Notes: generated by a model not told the origin, from the sequence alone. Shown: positions 12,701 through 26,345, numbered from the stretch's first letter. The stretch: 64,000 bases of DNA from Adineta ricciae (GCA_905250025.1 CAJNOJ010000061.1:372001-436000); one strand, 5' to 3'. Made by a program: numbers and translations.

Positions 12701-15029
12701 GTTGGTTTGTGCTCGTCTGCATCGCCGTGTGGACGTGCTATAGTTACAGTCGCATAGCACGCCGGAGACAAAAGGAAAAGCAAGAACACGAACAATTTGA
12801 AATTCAAGTTCGTCAACATGAGATTCTTAGTCAATCTGCTACTGTCTTACCAAAATCTGCATCTTTTCCACTCAATTCTCAGCATCAACGTGGCAAAGAA
12901 ACGTTAACACACGAGGACGATGAAATCGAAGATACAAGCTATGATGCTGATCATATTATAACTGATGCTAATTTTGTTCTTACGTCTGGCTGTGCGGCCA
13001 GCGAGTCTGCCGGTCGATATGTAAGTTTCTTTTTGTTCAATATTCGGCCGAGAAAAAAAGACGATGTAAATTAGTCAATACATCAATCAGAAGGCAAAGA
13101 GCGGAAGTTGAGGACCGAAAAAAGAGCGACCTTCAATTTGCTTTCTATTTTTCTGTTTTCCTGTCCATTTTTGATAAAGAAACAGTCAAGACTCGTTGCC
13201 TTTCTTGTCGAGACGGCAGATCAACATATGCATATGTATGTAAACAGAATAGAGTGTCTTTATGAAGAGCAATTAGAAAGTTCGCTTATGAATTAATCTC
13301 TATGAATGCATTCAATGACGAATAGATCGTTTGTTTAACTTGCAAGTTGATGGGAATGGTAATCAAAAAAGAAGTTAAGAATCAGACAGTCGAACAAATT
13401 ACGAACATAATCTTCGGGTATTTAGTTGAAAACAAAAGGAAATATATGAGATGAGAAACGAAGAAGAAAAGGAAAAGACCGCGACGACGATGAAGAAAAA
13501 CCGAAACGGAAATTCATTGACATCTTTTCTTCTTCTTCTTTTTCTTCTTCTTCTTCCAGAACTCCTACTGTCTCTTTTGGCTCTTTGATAGAAAAAAAGA
13601 TAGTTGATGTTCGCTTGATTGTCTCATTGGGTGAATAGTAGCTTTGCCAATGTCTTTAGTCGCTTCTCATATGCAACTTTGCGCACATATGGAACATAAT
13701 TAAATGTTTGGAATCCAAAAAAAGACCAGCTTACATCTCTGTGAATAAACGTGTGGTGAAGCGAAAGACAGCGGATGAGGGGTGAGCGTGAGTGAGAGAG
13801 AGAGAGAGAGGGAGGAGGAAAACAGCGACTATAAAGACGCGGAATGTCAGTTGTGTTAGTTGATTGTTCAGTATTGAATGAAAGAAAAAAGAAAAACGGG
13901 TGAATAGACAGAAGAGTTTTTCATTAATATCTCTAAGCAAAATGGCATTTTTTTCTTCTTTCGTCTCTTTTTCAGCTTGGCAACGGCGTTCATTTCGGTT
14001 ATCTTCCATCGAATAATAATCTTTCGGCTAATTTAAACTCTATTGCAATCCGGAATCATCAATCGCAAGTTGCACTTCGTTCAGCGCATTTTCCTCGATT
14101 AAACAACTCCTGTTCCCGCTGCCAGCTATCATCATCAATAATGAACTCAAGAGAAACCATGTTAACCGATGCTGGTATGCTAAATTTTCAACAGCAAAAA
14201 AGAAAAAAAAATAACGACGCTAGTAACTAACTTTCGGATATAATTCTATTGCATAAATATCTATCAGCATAGTGAATCGAAGGTTTTCCTTCTTTCTTTT
14301 CCTTGTATTATTGCCAGTGTGCGTGTCCAAGTTCTCAAGAGAGTTTCTAGACGAGAAAAACTGACAGGCGAGAAGAAATCAGCATTATTCATCAGTAACT
14401 TGAAAAAAATTGTTTATCACATTCCATATGTTAAGTTAAATTGACATGAAAATTCAAGAGTTTCCTCTCATTTCCATTTAGCAACGAACACGTCATTCCA
14501 TGAAGACAATGAAAACGATACCGACGGACTTTGGAAGCAAATGAACACAAACAATCGAATGCTATACGAAAACGCCAGTACAATTCTACACAATGATTAT
14601 CAATTCGAACCGATTGATCATGACTTTCCTTCGATTGATATCGGAACGATGCCATCGTCAGCGATATCAACACCATATCAAACAACTAATCCTCATGCTA
14701 TCAAACGTCCTGTTCCAATTAATAATTACCACTCGAATCCAATCATCGAACGTCCGAAAAAGTATCATCAACAACAGTATATCGTCACAACGAAACGAAA
14801 TTCAACTGTCAATCCATCCGATTTCGAATCGACAACACATTCTTATACATTACCCAGATCGATAACATCAGATCAAATCTCAAATAGCGGTAACAATAAT
14901 ACTAATAACAATATGAATAGTTCAAACAATCGATCAGCACATAGTAACCGACTTTATTATTATCCTAGTGTACAAGATGTACTTGATGCGCTAAATCGTC
15001 GTGCTTTTGATAAAGAATCGTTTGTTTAG
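9731..15029 (+). CDS. Protocadherin-like adhesion receptor
   Basis: Single-pass calcium-dependent adhesion protein. Seven exons: 9731-9837, 9889-10628, 10695-10904, 10967-11795, 12000-13020, 13976-14174, 14482-15029; 1217 aa, phase intact. A signal peptide covers about residues 1-17. It is followed by about six cadherin repeats with the calcium-binding motifs DVNDHVPQF, DINDQKPQI, DINDNAPIF, NLNDHVPYF and DENDNLPF, and with LDRE motifs. The transmembrane helix lies near residues 853-876 (LILLIVSWFVLVCIAVWTC), followed by RIARRRQKEK as stop-transfer. The cytoplasmic tail of about 340 residues is Ser/Asn-rich with no recognised motif. One repeat (exons 3-4) is degenerate. Such receptors are usually neural or epithelial; the ligand is unknown. 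Confidence 0.9.
13794..13811. repeat. (GA)n microsatellite in a protocadherin intron
   Basis: Perfect GA dinucleotide run inside the long intron 13021-13975. The same intron carries CTT-rich runs at 13530-13560. Confidence 0.9.
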
Positions 15030-16284
15030 TCCTACTCTGTGTAACAATCCAACAAAGAAATCGTCTGATGTGTCTTCTTCTTCTTCTTCTTTTTTATATC
15101 TTTTTCTGCTTTCTCTTCAGTTTGTTGATTTCAAAATATTATTGTTTATTTAAAAAGATTTTCATAGAAAAAAAAACTATACTGCCCAACCTCACCCCCC
15201 GCACATTCGCAGAGAATCTGCATCGATTATACGTTGTACTGAAAGTTCATTTAATTACAAGTTGTCTACATTATTCATGATGATGTAAGCGATCAGATTT
15301 GATGAAGAAAAATATGTCTATATATATTCTCGAGAGATAAATTTGATAAATGCAATGTTTTGCTTAGCCGATGCCCTTCACAAACATTACCTTTAGTTAG
15401 AGGAAGAATGTATCTAGATAAAGTGAAAATGAGAAAATATTTCATCGCATGAGATCAATCAATCGATAAATTATTTGATATGGAATCTTTTTTACTCGTC
15501 TTTGGTTTCATTTCTTCGATTTCGATTCTTATTTTTTTGCGCATCGAAAGAGATTTGCTTGAATCTCCGATATTTCGAACTACTCTCGTACTTTGACCTG
15601 ACATTTTCCATTCGAATTGCTAGTAATAGTACAATTGCAAGCCACGAATTGATTATTTGCCTCGTTCGTTCGTTCGTCCTTTCTTCTCCTCTCGTCTATC
15701 ATGGGTAGAGTAAAAGATGCAAACAACATCCAACTTCTCCTCGGCAAGTAGAGATTGATTGGTCGAAAAGAAAGCTTGTCAACATCACCACCATTCACTC
15801 TATGTATGGGTAGAAGATTTTTTTTTGTACTGATCGTTGAAAATATGATCTGTTTGTTAGGTTAGGTAATCTCTTTTGATTGTAAATAAAACATATATGA
15901 ATACAAAGATCGCACATAGACCTATACCGATTGCATTGACATATGACTCGGCATTTTTTCAGTACTCTCTTTATTTTGAATGATAAAATCATGCATTGAT
16001 TTCTTGGTACTCTATCATTCTCTTTTTTTTTGCTCTATTCCTACCTCCTTTCGAAATGAAAAATCCCATCGTCATCGCACACATATGATATATAAAGTTA
16101 TTGGATGGAAAGAATCGTTGTTATTATTGTTCTGCTTCTACGACCTTGAGTCTCTACAATGTGTTTTTACGTTTTATCGAGGCATTTTTTTCCTTCTTGT
16201 TTGACGATCACATGATAGAATGTATTATATATAATCAACGCACATAATATTTAACATTGTAGATCAAACATCTATTGGAAATAT
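15030..16284. other. Intergenic region, protocadherin / LRRC58
   Basis: 1.25 kb of AT-rich DNA with pyrimidine-rich runs (for example 15075-15110). Short open frames here show no family resemblance. It probably contains the protocadherin 3' UTR and the LRRC58 promoter. Confidence 0.4.
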
Positions 16285-17646
16285 ATGGCAGCGGCGGCGC
16301 TCACAACAGCTGAAGATTACGAAGGCGATTATGACCTTGACGATGATTTCGATGACGAAGAAAACGACTGTACTTGCAAGTACGTGTATTTTTTGAATTA
16401 GTACGTTCAATAATCGAGCTCTATTTTCAGCTCGGAAACAGTTCTCGGCGACACGATTGATTATTCTCATCGAAATCTGTCTACACTCGATCCAAACGAA
16501 TTATTAAGCTTAGTCAAAAATCCAAATCGTGTAAAAAATTTCCAGTTAAATTCAAATATGTTATTAACAATTCCGCCTCAAATCGAACAATTTCAATCGT
16601 TAATAACAATCGAATTATCAAACAATCAATTGGTACAACTACCAACTGAATTGTCACTATTGAACAATTTGAAGAATTTATACCTGAAAAACAATTCTCT
16701 CGATGATTTCTCTCTACCGAAAGAGCTGCAATTGCTTAAACAATTAGAAGTGATCAATTTAGGCGGAAATCGTCTTAAACAATTTCCCTATCAATTATTT
16801 CAAATGATCAATTTAAAAGAAATCTATCTTGGTTCAAATCAAATCGCATTCTTGCCAGACTTATTTCATAGTCTCACTAAGTAACACGAGCTTTTCCTCT
16901 GACAGCAACATACAAATTGAATCTTTAGAGTCGAAGTTCTCTACCTTGGTGGAAATCATATTGGAAATGTTCCTGATTCAATTGGTTACATGCGCTCACT
17001 AGTAGTTTTGAATTTAAGTGGCAATCGTCTCCGAACTTTACCACGTTCAATTTCTCGTTAGTTACTTTCGCTTTTCTAATGTTTCTTCGACGCTGAATTC
17101 GTTTCTATTAGGTTTAAATCGTTTGAAATCATTGTCACTACATAACAATCAATTCAGTGCTTTACCGCCAGATATCATACGTCTTGATTTACAAGAACTA
17201 AGTTTACGAAACAACCCACTTGTCGTGCGTTTCGTTCGTGATTTAACCTATGATGTACCAACATTGAAAGAGCTAGCAGGTAGAACGATCAAACTTCATA
17301 AAGTCCGCTACGATGACCAATCAATCCCAAAGAGTCTGATTGAATATCTAAATGCTGCGAAGTCATGTCTTAATCCGAAATGCAAAGGTAAACTATCGAA
17401 ACTGATTCGGAAAATCGCTGAAAATCTCTTCTTGATTTAGGTGTTTATTTCGAGAGTTGCCATAAAAACATCAAATTTGTCGACTTTTGTGGTAAATTCT
17501 ATCTCCCACTACTTCAATTTCTCTGTTCACCTGCCTGTACATCTACACCTACGTTTCAAATGACATCATCGGATTCGGATGATAATACCGATGGTATCCC
17601 AACGAAAGATATGTCTAGCAAATTTAAAAAGGTGTTACTTGGTTGA
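16285..17646 (+). CDS. LRRC58: Leucine-rich repeat protein LRRC58
   Basis: Cytosolic LRR protein reported as a substrate receptor in ubiquitin signalling; its function here is inferred from homology. Five exons: 16285-16379, 16431-16880, 16929-17056, 17112-17387, 17441-17646; 384 aa (human 371). An acidic N-terminus is followed by about eight LRRs of the LxxLxLxxNxLxxLP type. The orthologue signature is NPLVVRFVRDLTYD, then NPKCKGVYFESC and IKFVDFCGKFYLPLLQFLCSP, ending KKVLLG, all diagnostic of LRRC58. The stop is 115 bp from the convergent URM1 stop. Secure. Confidence 0.96.
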
Positions 17647-17761
17647 ATTCGTGTTCTTCTTCTTTTCTTTTCGTGTCTCTTGGTGAAATGAAAAAATCTT
17701 TACATATAAATATACATGTACTCGTAAAGGAAAAACAGCATCTTCTTTCTCTTGCTTTATT

Positions 17762-18055
17762 TTAACCCCCATGTAGCGTTGACACGAACAGAATATTATC
17801 GTTTTCTTTCAATTGATAATTCAAACCATCTAACAATTCCCAATCGGTATCGTTTACGAGAACTAGAATTCCTGGTCGAACAGAATCACCTTGAATGAAT
17901 AGTTCGGGTCGTTCTCGGAGAAGATTGTCACGCATCCAAACCAACAACGTTCGTATCGTCCATGGTGTTTGACTCTCTGGCAAATCGACTGGATGAGTTT
18001 TCTGCTTTCCAAATAGCAGTTCAGCGCCACCGGCGAATTCAAGAGTCAAATGCAT
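17762..18055 (-). CDS. URM1: Ubiquitin-related modifier 1
   Basis: Sulfur-carrier ubiquitin-like protein. Its C-terminal Gly-Gly is thiocarboxylated to donate sulfur for tRNA wobble-uridine thiolation, and it can also be conjugated to proteins. Intronless coding region of 97 aa (human 101). Begins [15 protein letters not shown], contains the family motif [17 protein letters not shown], and ends FVSTLHGG with the required terminal GG. A 3' splice site (cttttcag) ends at 18059, three bases before the ATG, so the leader is spliced. Convergent with LRRC58 and downstream of YTHDF on the same strand. Secure. Confidence 0.97.
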   Translation of the reverse strand: MHLTLEFAGGAELLFGKQKTHPVDLPESQTPWTIRTLLVWMRDNLLRERPELFIQGDSVRPGILVLVNDTDWELLDGLNYQLKENDNILFVSTLHGG

Positions 18056-18780
18056 AGCCTGAAAAGAATCGAAGGCGATTTGTTTTCAGATGAATAATTT
18101 CATGTCTTTGACTTCATAGTGTATTTCAATTTTCGTTTTTCTTTAAAGTTTATATAATAGATCTTTGTTGCAAAAAAAGAGAAAACAAGCCAACAACAGA
18201 ACATGACGACAGGCATACACGAGAAGAGAGAGAGAGAGAGAAGAAAACGATGTGTGCAATCGAATGACGACGTTAAATTAGAAAAAGAAACTGAAGATAA
18301 TCATCATGCACGCGGATAAACGATATATGTGAAATGTTAGCGGGAAAACAAGAGAGAGAGAAAAAAACTGTTAAGCAAAATGAAGTATAATGTGAAATAG
18401 TTTCTTTAGACAATAGCAATAAAGAGAATGTATGGATGAGAATAAGTAAGCTTGTTTCGATATTGAGAAAACAAACAACAACAAAAAAAAGTGTAAACAA
18501 AAGGAAAATCATGAAATGATAACAACAGCAACAAATTGCTACTGTAGTATGGGGTTAGCACAATGTGTTAGAATGAACCAAAAAAGAAAACAAATAACCT
18601 CATCCCCAAATGTACACGCAAAACAGAGTGTTCAATGATGTCTACTAAAAAGCTCACACACACACACATGAAAAGGAACAGAGAGAGAGAGAGAGTTTTG
18701 CCATATCGAAAGCGACAGGATATAAATTAGTATAACCTAAAAAAAAACGAAAAACCACGTGCATATTGATATTGGTGTTT
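18056..18780. other. YTHDF 3' UTR / URM1 upstream region with microsatellites
   Basis: 725 bp strongly purine-rich on the plus strand. It contains (GA)n at about 18222-18240, (CA)n at about 18654-18668 and (GA)n at about 18680-18695. Most of it is probably the YTHDF 3' UTR. No coding evidence. Confidence 0.5.
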
Positions 18781-21244
18781 TTAATTATTGTTTTCATTGG
18801 TTAGATTTTCGGTTTCTTCTTGCTGCTGCGGCTGTTGTTGCTGTTCTAGCGGAACTGATGATGTTGATGACGACGACTTATTCGATGAAAATTGCCGTTT
18901 ATTATTATTATTCCCGCGTGTATTATTAGTAGTAGTATTATTAAATTCATTATTCGAAGGTTTCTTAACGACTTCTTCAGCCTGTTTTGATTCATAATAT
19001 TGAAAGTCATCGAATATGGATGTTTTATCACGATACATATGCATAGTCTTCAACATTTGTTTACCTTTCTCGTAAGGTATCTCTTGCGTATCACGTGAAT
19101 TAGTTACTGGTTTATTATCATTGTTTTCCAAACGTATGTTACGAAATTGTTGATTAGGAACATCTTTAACGTAAATCCATTTGACTTCGAACTTGCCTTG
19201 CCATTTATTTGACATCTGCCAAACATCTGTCTTGTGTTCATAATCAAGAGGTGACATCATTTCAGCCATACCACAAAAATGTCCGGAAGCATTGACTGAA
19301 AAAAATAAATAGATCGGTCCTTTGCCTTCACGTTCACGAAATGCATCGTCTAGACGTTTGTTGCCATGTTCAGTGGAACACCATATGTTGTATTTAATCG
19401 AACGATGAACATCATCTTCGGAATACTAAACAAGAAGAACAACGGTTAGTTAGAAAGTCAGTGTGGGAATTTGATAAAAAATTTATTGAAAACAAATGTA
19501 AATATGCATAACTAGGAGAGCGCAAACAAGTGCGAAGGTCATCTCACTGCCTCTTGAAATATTTGCAAGAAAAAATTCCAATGACTACATGTTACTATCT
19601 ACGTGTGAAAAGTATAGACTGGATTAGATTAGATTTGATTAGTACATTCTATGAGACAAGACAACTGATTTTGATGATTCTGAGACTATTAGGATAGGTT
19701 ATAAAGATTATATTGACTTGAACTTACAGATTTAATAACAAAAAATCTGGCTCCTTTTGGATTTAAATTGAATTCCCTTGGATTGTATTGGTGATTTCTT
19801 TTTAATGTGTCAAGAATTTCTTGATTCACAGCAGATAGTTGTTGTTGTCCATTACCCGATGCTTCCGCATTACCATTACTCATGTTATTCATTGATCGCG
19901 ATGACGAATAATTTTGATGATAATTCGAATTTTGGCGTTTCGTGTTGTTATTATAATTATTATTATACGACGAAGTTTGCTGTGGTGAGTAGGACGATCG
20001 ATCATAATAATTCGATGATGCGTTATTGTAATAGTTCGTCGACGAACTATTATTATTATTACCACCACCACCACCACCACCACCACCACCACCACCACTA
20101 CTACCGTTACCACGGAAATTTGATGAGGAATTATTATTTGTCCAGTTCGAAAATCCTCCATTACCAGATGATTGTTGTTGCTGTTGCTGTTGGTTACGAG
20201 AGTTATATCCACTTGTACCGTTACGTGTTTGTTGAAAATAATTGTTCGTATTGTTGTTATTGTGGTTACCTCGCAGATTAGCGTTCGAACGCAAATTCAT
20301 AGAGTCATTTGAATAGTTCGAGACAGCGTTATTACGCTCCGTCGTCGACGATTGTAGATTAGGACGAACAGACATGTTTGGAACGGATGCGGTCGATTTA
20401 TTGCTATTTAAATTAATAGTGTCTGATGAAACAACGGATGCGTACGATTTTGGACCATTCGACGAAGGTGCTTGAGATGGACGCGTTGATAACGAAAGAT
20501 TACTACTATTAGATTGATAGTGTTGTTGCTGTTGATCTTTTGATGATAGGACATTTACATTTTGTGCATTATCGTTTGTTCCGTTGTCGTAGCTATGTGT
20601 GTCATCGTTGTTATTGGTGCCGCCAAGATCAACCGAATTCATTTGTTGAGCGAGCATATCACCAGCGCCACCAGGCGGATATTCATCGTACACTGATGGT
20701 TTCTTGTTCGATGTTGGTCCGCCACCGATCGGTGTCATTTGTTGTTGAGCAATTTGCATCTGTTGCATCGGTAGGTTGTGCGGCGTCCACGACATGTCGA
20801 ATGCGGATGTAGCCGCTGCGGGTGGACCAGGAAACGTTGATGGTGTAAAGCCTGGATGATAATGTGGATAGGCATGTGGTGGAGGTGGATAATCAAATGG
20901 ACTGCGAGGTATATCAAGTGGCGAGGGTGTATACATTTGTGGATGATATTGCATGGGACCAGGAGGAGGCGGTGGTGGAACATTGCCAGATGTATCCGTC
21001 GTTCCCCACTGACTATGTTCATCAAATGGAGCGAAAGGTTGATACAAACTTGGAGGATAATATGAATACATGTCATTGTGATTTTGTATAGGCGGCATGT
21101 TCATGAGATCAAAATGGCCTTTAGAACGACAATAAAGAGCATTGAAGTATTGAGAAAGAAAAAGTTATTCTTACCAGGTGCATAACTGTACTGCATATTG
21201 GCTGACGTTGGAGTGTTCGCCTGCGCAGAACTGCGTTCGTTCAT
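18781..21244 (-). CDS. YTHDF: YTHDF-type m6A reader
   Basis: Cytoplasmic protein that binds N6-methyladenosine in mRNA and steers decay or translation. Three exons on minus: 21175-21244, 19728-21118, 18781-19425; 701 aa. The first 475 residues are low complexity (Pro, Tyr, Gln, Asn, Ser) with PPxY-like and polyglycine stretches, as in phase-separating YTHDFs. The YTH domain spans about 478-632: GARFFVIKS, then [43 protein letters not shown] and [17 protein letters not shown] sequence. The aromatic-cage tryptophans are retained (IWC, DVW, NKW). A single family member of DF type, not DC. Secure. Confidence 0.96.
20061..20098. repeat. (CCA)n trinucleotide run coding polyglycine in YTHDF
   Basis: Twelve or so consecutive ACC/CCA units. 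On the minus strand they are GGT codons for a run of about 12 glycines in the disordered N-terminal region of YTHDF. It is flanked by AAT-type repeats coding asparagine. Likely length-polymorphic. Confidence 0.9.
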
Positions 21245-21926
21245 CGTTTCTATTTTTATTGATTATTTATTATAGAGAAAAAATCATGACTAAAACAAAA
21301 AATGTCGGATGAGTAATATTCTGTTGTCTCTTCATATTTACCGAGAGGGAAAACTATAGAAATAGAAAATCGAAACACGTGATATGACAGCGAATCTCTG
21401 TTGAAATAATAATTTCTATTTTATGATGTAATTCAAAAGAAATATTCGAAGAAATATTTCTAGAACAATCCAAAACCTTCTTTCGTTAGTTACACGTCGA
21501 AGATTTTCTTTCTGTATGATATGACGATTCAAAAGAAGGAAATTATGTTCTGCTTGAAAAAGATTTAATAAGCGATTGAGTAACTAAATGAGAAATTCTA
21601 GTAAACAAGCAAACAAACAACCAAACGACGACGCGAAGCAAGAATAAGCCAATGGAAAAGTGACCTCATTTTCTTATTAGCTGTAGAGATCTGAACTAGT
21701 TGAAAACGACGGCTAAACTTCACAGTTTTAACATCAACTTAGCAAGTCCATTTCGTTCTTGAAATTCATTTTTCCGATCAACGAAAAATCTAATTGATCA
21801 TAGATGGCGCTTCGGCTGTACCAATCAGAGAAGTTCGCCTCGATTTATTATATTGTATGCATGCATTCTTGTCAGTGTCAGTTTGTGTTTTCAAACATTG
21901 TATCGAAACGATATCTGTGACTAATT
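21245..21926. promoter_or_regulatory. Divergent intergenic region, YTHDF / SCYL2
   Basis: 682 bp between head-to-head starts, so it carries both promoters and leaders. AT-rich, with no clear motif or open frame. Confidence 0.45.
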
Positions 21927-24900
21927 ATGGAGTACTTGGAAAAACTAAAAACCTACGGTGATCAGGTGAAGAATGTCGTGGTTAAATCGATGGTCGATAC
22001 GGCACATGGCGGACAGAAGATGTTCAAAGATGTCTTACCGGGAAACTTGGTTACACGAGAATTTGAAGTATAGAATCGTTGGGAATAGAAAAAATAAAGC
22101 ATCTCGATTTTTGTAGCTTGTTCGATCGCTTGGATCAGCGGGCCCTTGTCTTCTGTGGAGAATCTACGGTGCCATTAAACGTTCAACTAAACAAGTTTGG
22201 CTCTTCGATGAATAATTAATTTTATTTTGAAAAATATTTCATCATTTAGGAGGCTGCTGTCTTTGTGTTAGAGAAGCGTTTGTTAGATAAATATCCTAAA
22301 AAAGATCGAGATCTCATTTTGGAAGCGATGAAGAAAGGCGTGCAACAACTAGCAAAGATTAAACATCCCCGAATATTGAGTCTTCAACATCCATTAGAAG
22401 AATCTCGGTCAGTAAAGATTTCATACGTGTTTCGAACGATAAAGTCATTTTCTTTTACATCATAGAGACAGTTTAGCATTTGCTACTGAATCGTGTTTTG
22501 CCAGTCTTGCAAACTGTCTTGGCTTCTATGATAATGTGGCTCAACCAATATCAAAAGAATTCGAAGATTATAAACTTCACGATGTTGAAATGCGTTATGG
22601 TATTGTTCAAGTATGATTGATCTTAAGCTTAAAATAGATTCTCCTCCTCTCATGATTCATCTGTTTTTTTTTCCTTCAGCTTTGCGAAGGACTTGCGTTT
22701 TTGCATAATGAAGTCAAATTACTCCATCGAAATATATCGCCTGAATCGATTATTATCAATTCCAATGGCGCATGGAAATTGATTGGATTCGAGTTGTCAA
22801 TCTCCGGTTCAGCAGATGGAGTAAATTATGAAAATTTTTCAGAAAGATTTTTCTCATCAAAATGTGTGTCATGTCGTTAGGTAACTTATCCTTTCCGCGA
22901 TTACGATGGAAATATCCCACCGATACTCAATCCTCGACTCGACTATATGGCACCTGAATATGGTACAGTCAAAGCTTACGATACTCAATCCGATATGTTT
23001 TCTCTTGGCATGCTTATCTATGCATTGTATAATCGTGGTAGAACATTATATGAATGTCATGATAGCTATTCTTCGTTTATGAAGATGTCCGATGATCTCA
23101 AATCAGTTAATGCGACGAAATTATCTTCTTTACCAATGGAAGTTCGTGAACATGTCAAAATGTTACTTAGTACAAGGCCAGAACTGAGGCCAGATGCCGG
23201 TCAATTTTCGAAAGTAAATTTTAAGCATGTCTCGATCAACGTGCATATACATGTGGTTTTGCTTAGATTCCGTTTTTCGAAGATGTCGGTACGAAAACAT
23301 TAGAATACCTTGATTCATTATTTCAAGTCGATGACATCCAACGATCGATGTTTTATAAAAGCCTTCCGCAAGTGATTGATAAACTACCTATGGTAAATTT
23401 GCTTTTCGATTGATTTCTAGTCGTCATTCCATTCTTCGTTTTCATAGCGTGTTAACTTACAAAGAATAGCTTCAGCGATGGAACTGGAATTCGTCAATCC
23501 TGAAATGGTTCCATTCGTCCTTCCAAATATGTTTCTCATTGCTGTAAGCTGTCTTTTTGTGGTTCGATAAGTAAGTTTTCGTATTCTCATTTGTCTAGGA
23601 AAAAGCGAATAACGAAGAATATCAAAAATATATTTTTCCCAAATTGAAACAAGTATTTAAAATACAGAAACCGCCTCAGGTAATATCGAACAATCGAAGC
23701 AATAATAAGAAATGATTTTCAAAACTTTTCCAGGGAAGTGGTACATCAGGTGCTGTGATGCAGGTAGAAAATATTGATTTAGAAAGAAGTTTGACTTCTC
23801 TCTTCTTCTGTAGACTCTTTTAATTTTAATGCGTAATATGAAATTAATGTTAACTAAAACTCCACCTGAAGATATCAAACAATATATTCTACCTGTGGTT
23901 TACAACGCACTGGATGCCGAATCATCACAAGTTCAAGTAGAGAAATGCGAAGTTAATATGAAGGAAAAGAAAAAGAGTTTTGTCTTTCATGATAGGAACT
24001 TTGTCTAGCGATTATTCCATCATTTGCACATTTAATCGATTTACAAGCAATGAAATACGCAATTCTACCACGAATCAAGAAGATCTGTTTCGAAACTATA
24101 ACATTAAGTGTAAGTAAGTAGTGAGATGAACTCCTTCTCATCTTATTTTTCGATGAATCCATTTTCAGGTTCGTGTCAACTGTTTAATATGTCTTGGCAA
24201 ATTAGTTGAATCATTAGATAAATGGGTTATCATTGATGAAGTTTTACCACTACTTCAATCGATACCATCTCGCGAACCGGCCGTTCTTATGGCTATCTTA
24301 GGTATTATCAAAGTTGCCTTGTCATCAACAAAAGCTGGCGGTCTACCACGTGAAGTACTAGCGACAAAAATTATACCATTTCTAGTACCAATATCGATCG
24401 AAACTAGTCTAAATTTAAATCAGGTAAATTTCATTTCGCTTCATTTACTTAATTCAAACAAGTTCGTTTGTTTGCCATCGTTAGTAGAGTATTCATTTTT
24501 GCGGCGAAAGATAAAATGTTCCTTACGTATTTCTATAAGTGCAATTTGTCTATCACTATTCAATCGTGTGACACGAGCTTTTCTCCGTAGTTTTTTGTTC
24601 CACCCATACAATGTTTGACACACGAAAGTAATACGTGTTTTGTTTCGTCTCACTTCTCTAGTTTAATGCTTACATGTCGACGATTAAAGATATGTTGCAA
24701 ACAGTTGAAATTGAACAACGTAAGAAATTAGAACAACTTTCTCAGCAAGCAGCAAAGTACGCATTAACTAATATCTGTGTAAATCCGATTTCGAACTGAA
24801 TGTTTTCTAGTGCTCCGATCATTCCCATTGGACCAGTAACAACGGCTGTTAGTTCTGATCACAATGCATCATCATTGGTAAATCAGATCGGGTATCATTT

Positions 24901-25792
24901 GCGAATTATCAGTATAGTTTTCTGTATTAGATGGATCAATTTATGGTTGGTCATGGATTCAGTTCTGAAATCTCACAGAGTAAAAATCTATCAGCGAGTT
25001 TCGACCAAAATCTGTCGGGTGATAGTCCACAACTACAACGCTCACAACAAATGTCATCTTCATTGGCCAATCAATCTAATTCAACCGACATTTCCATAGG
25101 CAAAAAAGTAAGGTTTCTCTTTTTTTTTTCATCCTTTTTCAAATATTAACTTCCGTGGCTAGCCATTAACACTCGAAGAGAAAGAACGAATGATGCGTGA
25201 AACTGAACAAACTCAACGTATGAAATCACAAGGTGATCTCATTCCTGATAAGAAAACACCACTAGCGTCTTTACCAACTACAAAATCGAACATTCCACTT
25301 ATGTCAATGACGCCTATGTCATCATTAGCAGCATCAAACTCTTCGTCAGCATTGTACAAAGACCTAACAAGTTCATTGTTTGATCCAAACTCACCGCAAC
25401 AAGCATCATCATCATTCCCATCGCAACCACTTTACGGCATGACCACTTCCCAAACAATGCCATCGTTAATACGACCAACCATCACACCACAACAGCCCAT
25501 TCGGCCAGCGATGAATTTTTCATCATCATCAACATCATCAAAAACAACTGATCTAACATCAAGTCTTTTGAATAATATCAATTCATTGGCTTCTCGGCCA
25601 CAAACCAGCCCATCAGCAACACCAATGAACGCAAATTCATCAATACCTACGCCATATTTTAACTCGAATCCAGGAACACTATTTCAACCACCACCTCCAC
25701 CGGGTTCGACCGTCATCAGAGGTTCGATCACACCGTCAAACGCCGTACGACCAAAATCGGCAGCCTCTGAACTTGATGATCTTTTTAATTGA
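21927..25792 (+). CDS. SCYL2: SCY1-like pseudokinase 2 (CVAK104)
   Basis: Clathrin-associated pseudokinase acting in TGN-endosome traffic. Seventeen exons: 21927-22067, 22117-22194, 22250-22407, 22466-22610, 22680-22820, 22881-23213, 23267-23392, 23448-23543, 23599-23679, 23734-23763, 23814-23936, 23996-24109, 24169-24423, 24662-24756, 24811-24877, 24931-25107, 25163-25792; 929 aa. The kinase-like domain (about 1-320) has HRN in place of HRD and GFE in place of DFG, consistent with loss of catalysis. HEAT-type repeats follow (IPFFEDVGTKTLEYLDSLFQ, FVNPEMVPFVLPNM, LTKTPPEDIKQYILPVVY, DKWVIIDEVLPLLQSIPS). The tail is Ser/Pro/Gln-rich, suited to clathrin/adaptor binding. Exon 10 is a 30-nt in-frame insert (GSGTSGAVMQ) absent from the family as I recall it. 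Secure. Confidence 0.95.
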
Positions 25793-26345
25793 TTTGTTAC
25801 TCACAGTGATAAATGTATATAAGGCAAAAAAATCAAAACAGAACACCAACAGTTTTCTTCTTCTGATTTTATAATTAATTTATACCCTTAATTTTGCTCT
25901 TATTCACTTTACTTTGCGTTCGTCGTTGTTCTTTTTCTCTCCTTGTTATAAATCAAAGTACAAGATTCATTGCCATTTTTTGCAAATATTTATTGAAGTG
26001 GAACGAGTTTTGAAATAATCAATCATGTTATTATTAATCGCCTTCGTTCAACTCTAATAATTTCCTTAATCATACTTTTGAAAAGATGATCGCTGATTTG
26101 TTCGAACAGTCATTTGTGTTCTCTTGTTGTTATCAAGTTAGTCGATTAGAATAGATATGACACTCAGCTGTCTAACTCACTGAACATTAACCTTGTACAT
26201 ATACAAAGGTGAGTCGCTTCTATGCGGCACAATTCACGGTTGAATTATAGTAGACGAAGAAGCAAGGTCTTCTAATATTTATGTATTCATACGCGATCAT
26301 TTGTTCGCATTTTCAGCAGATCATTGAAGGATAAATAGTATCGTT
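25793..26345. other. Intergenic region, SCYL2 / proline-rich repeat gene
   Basis: 553 bp, AT-rich, holding the SCYL2 3' UTR and the promoter of the next gene. Nothing else recognised. Confidence 0.4.
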
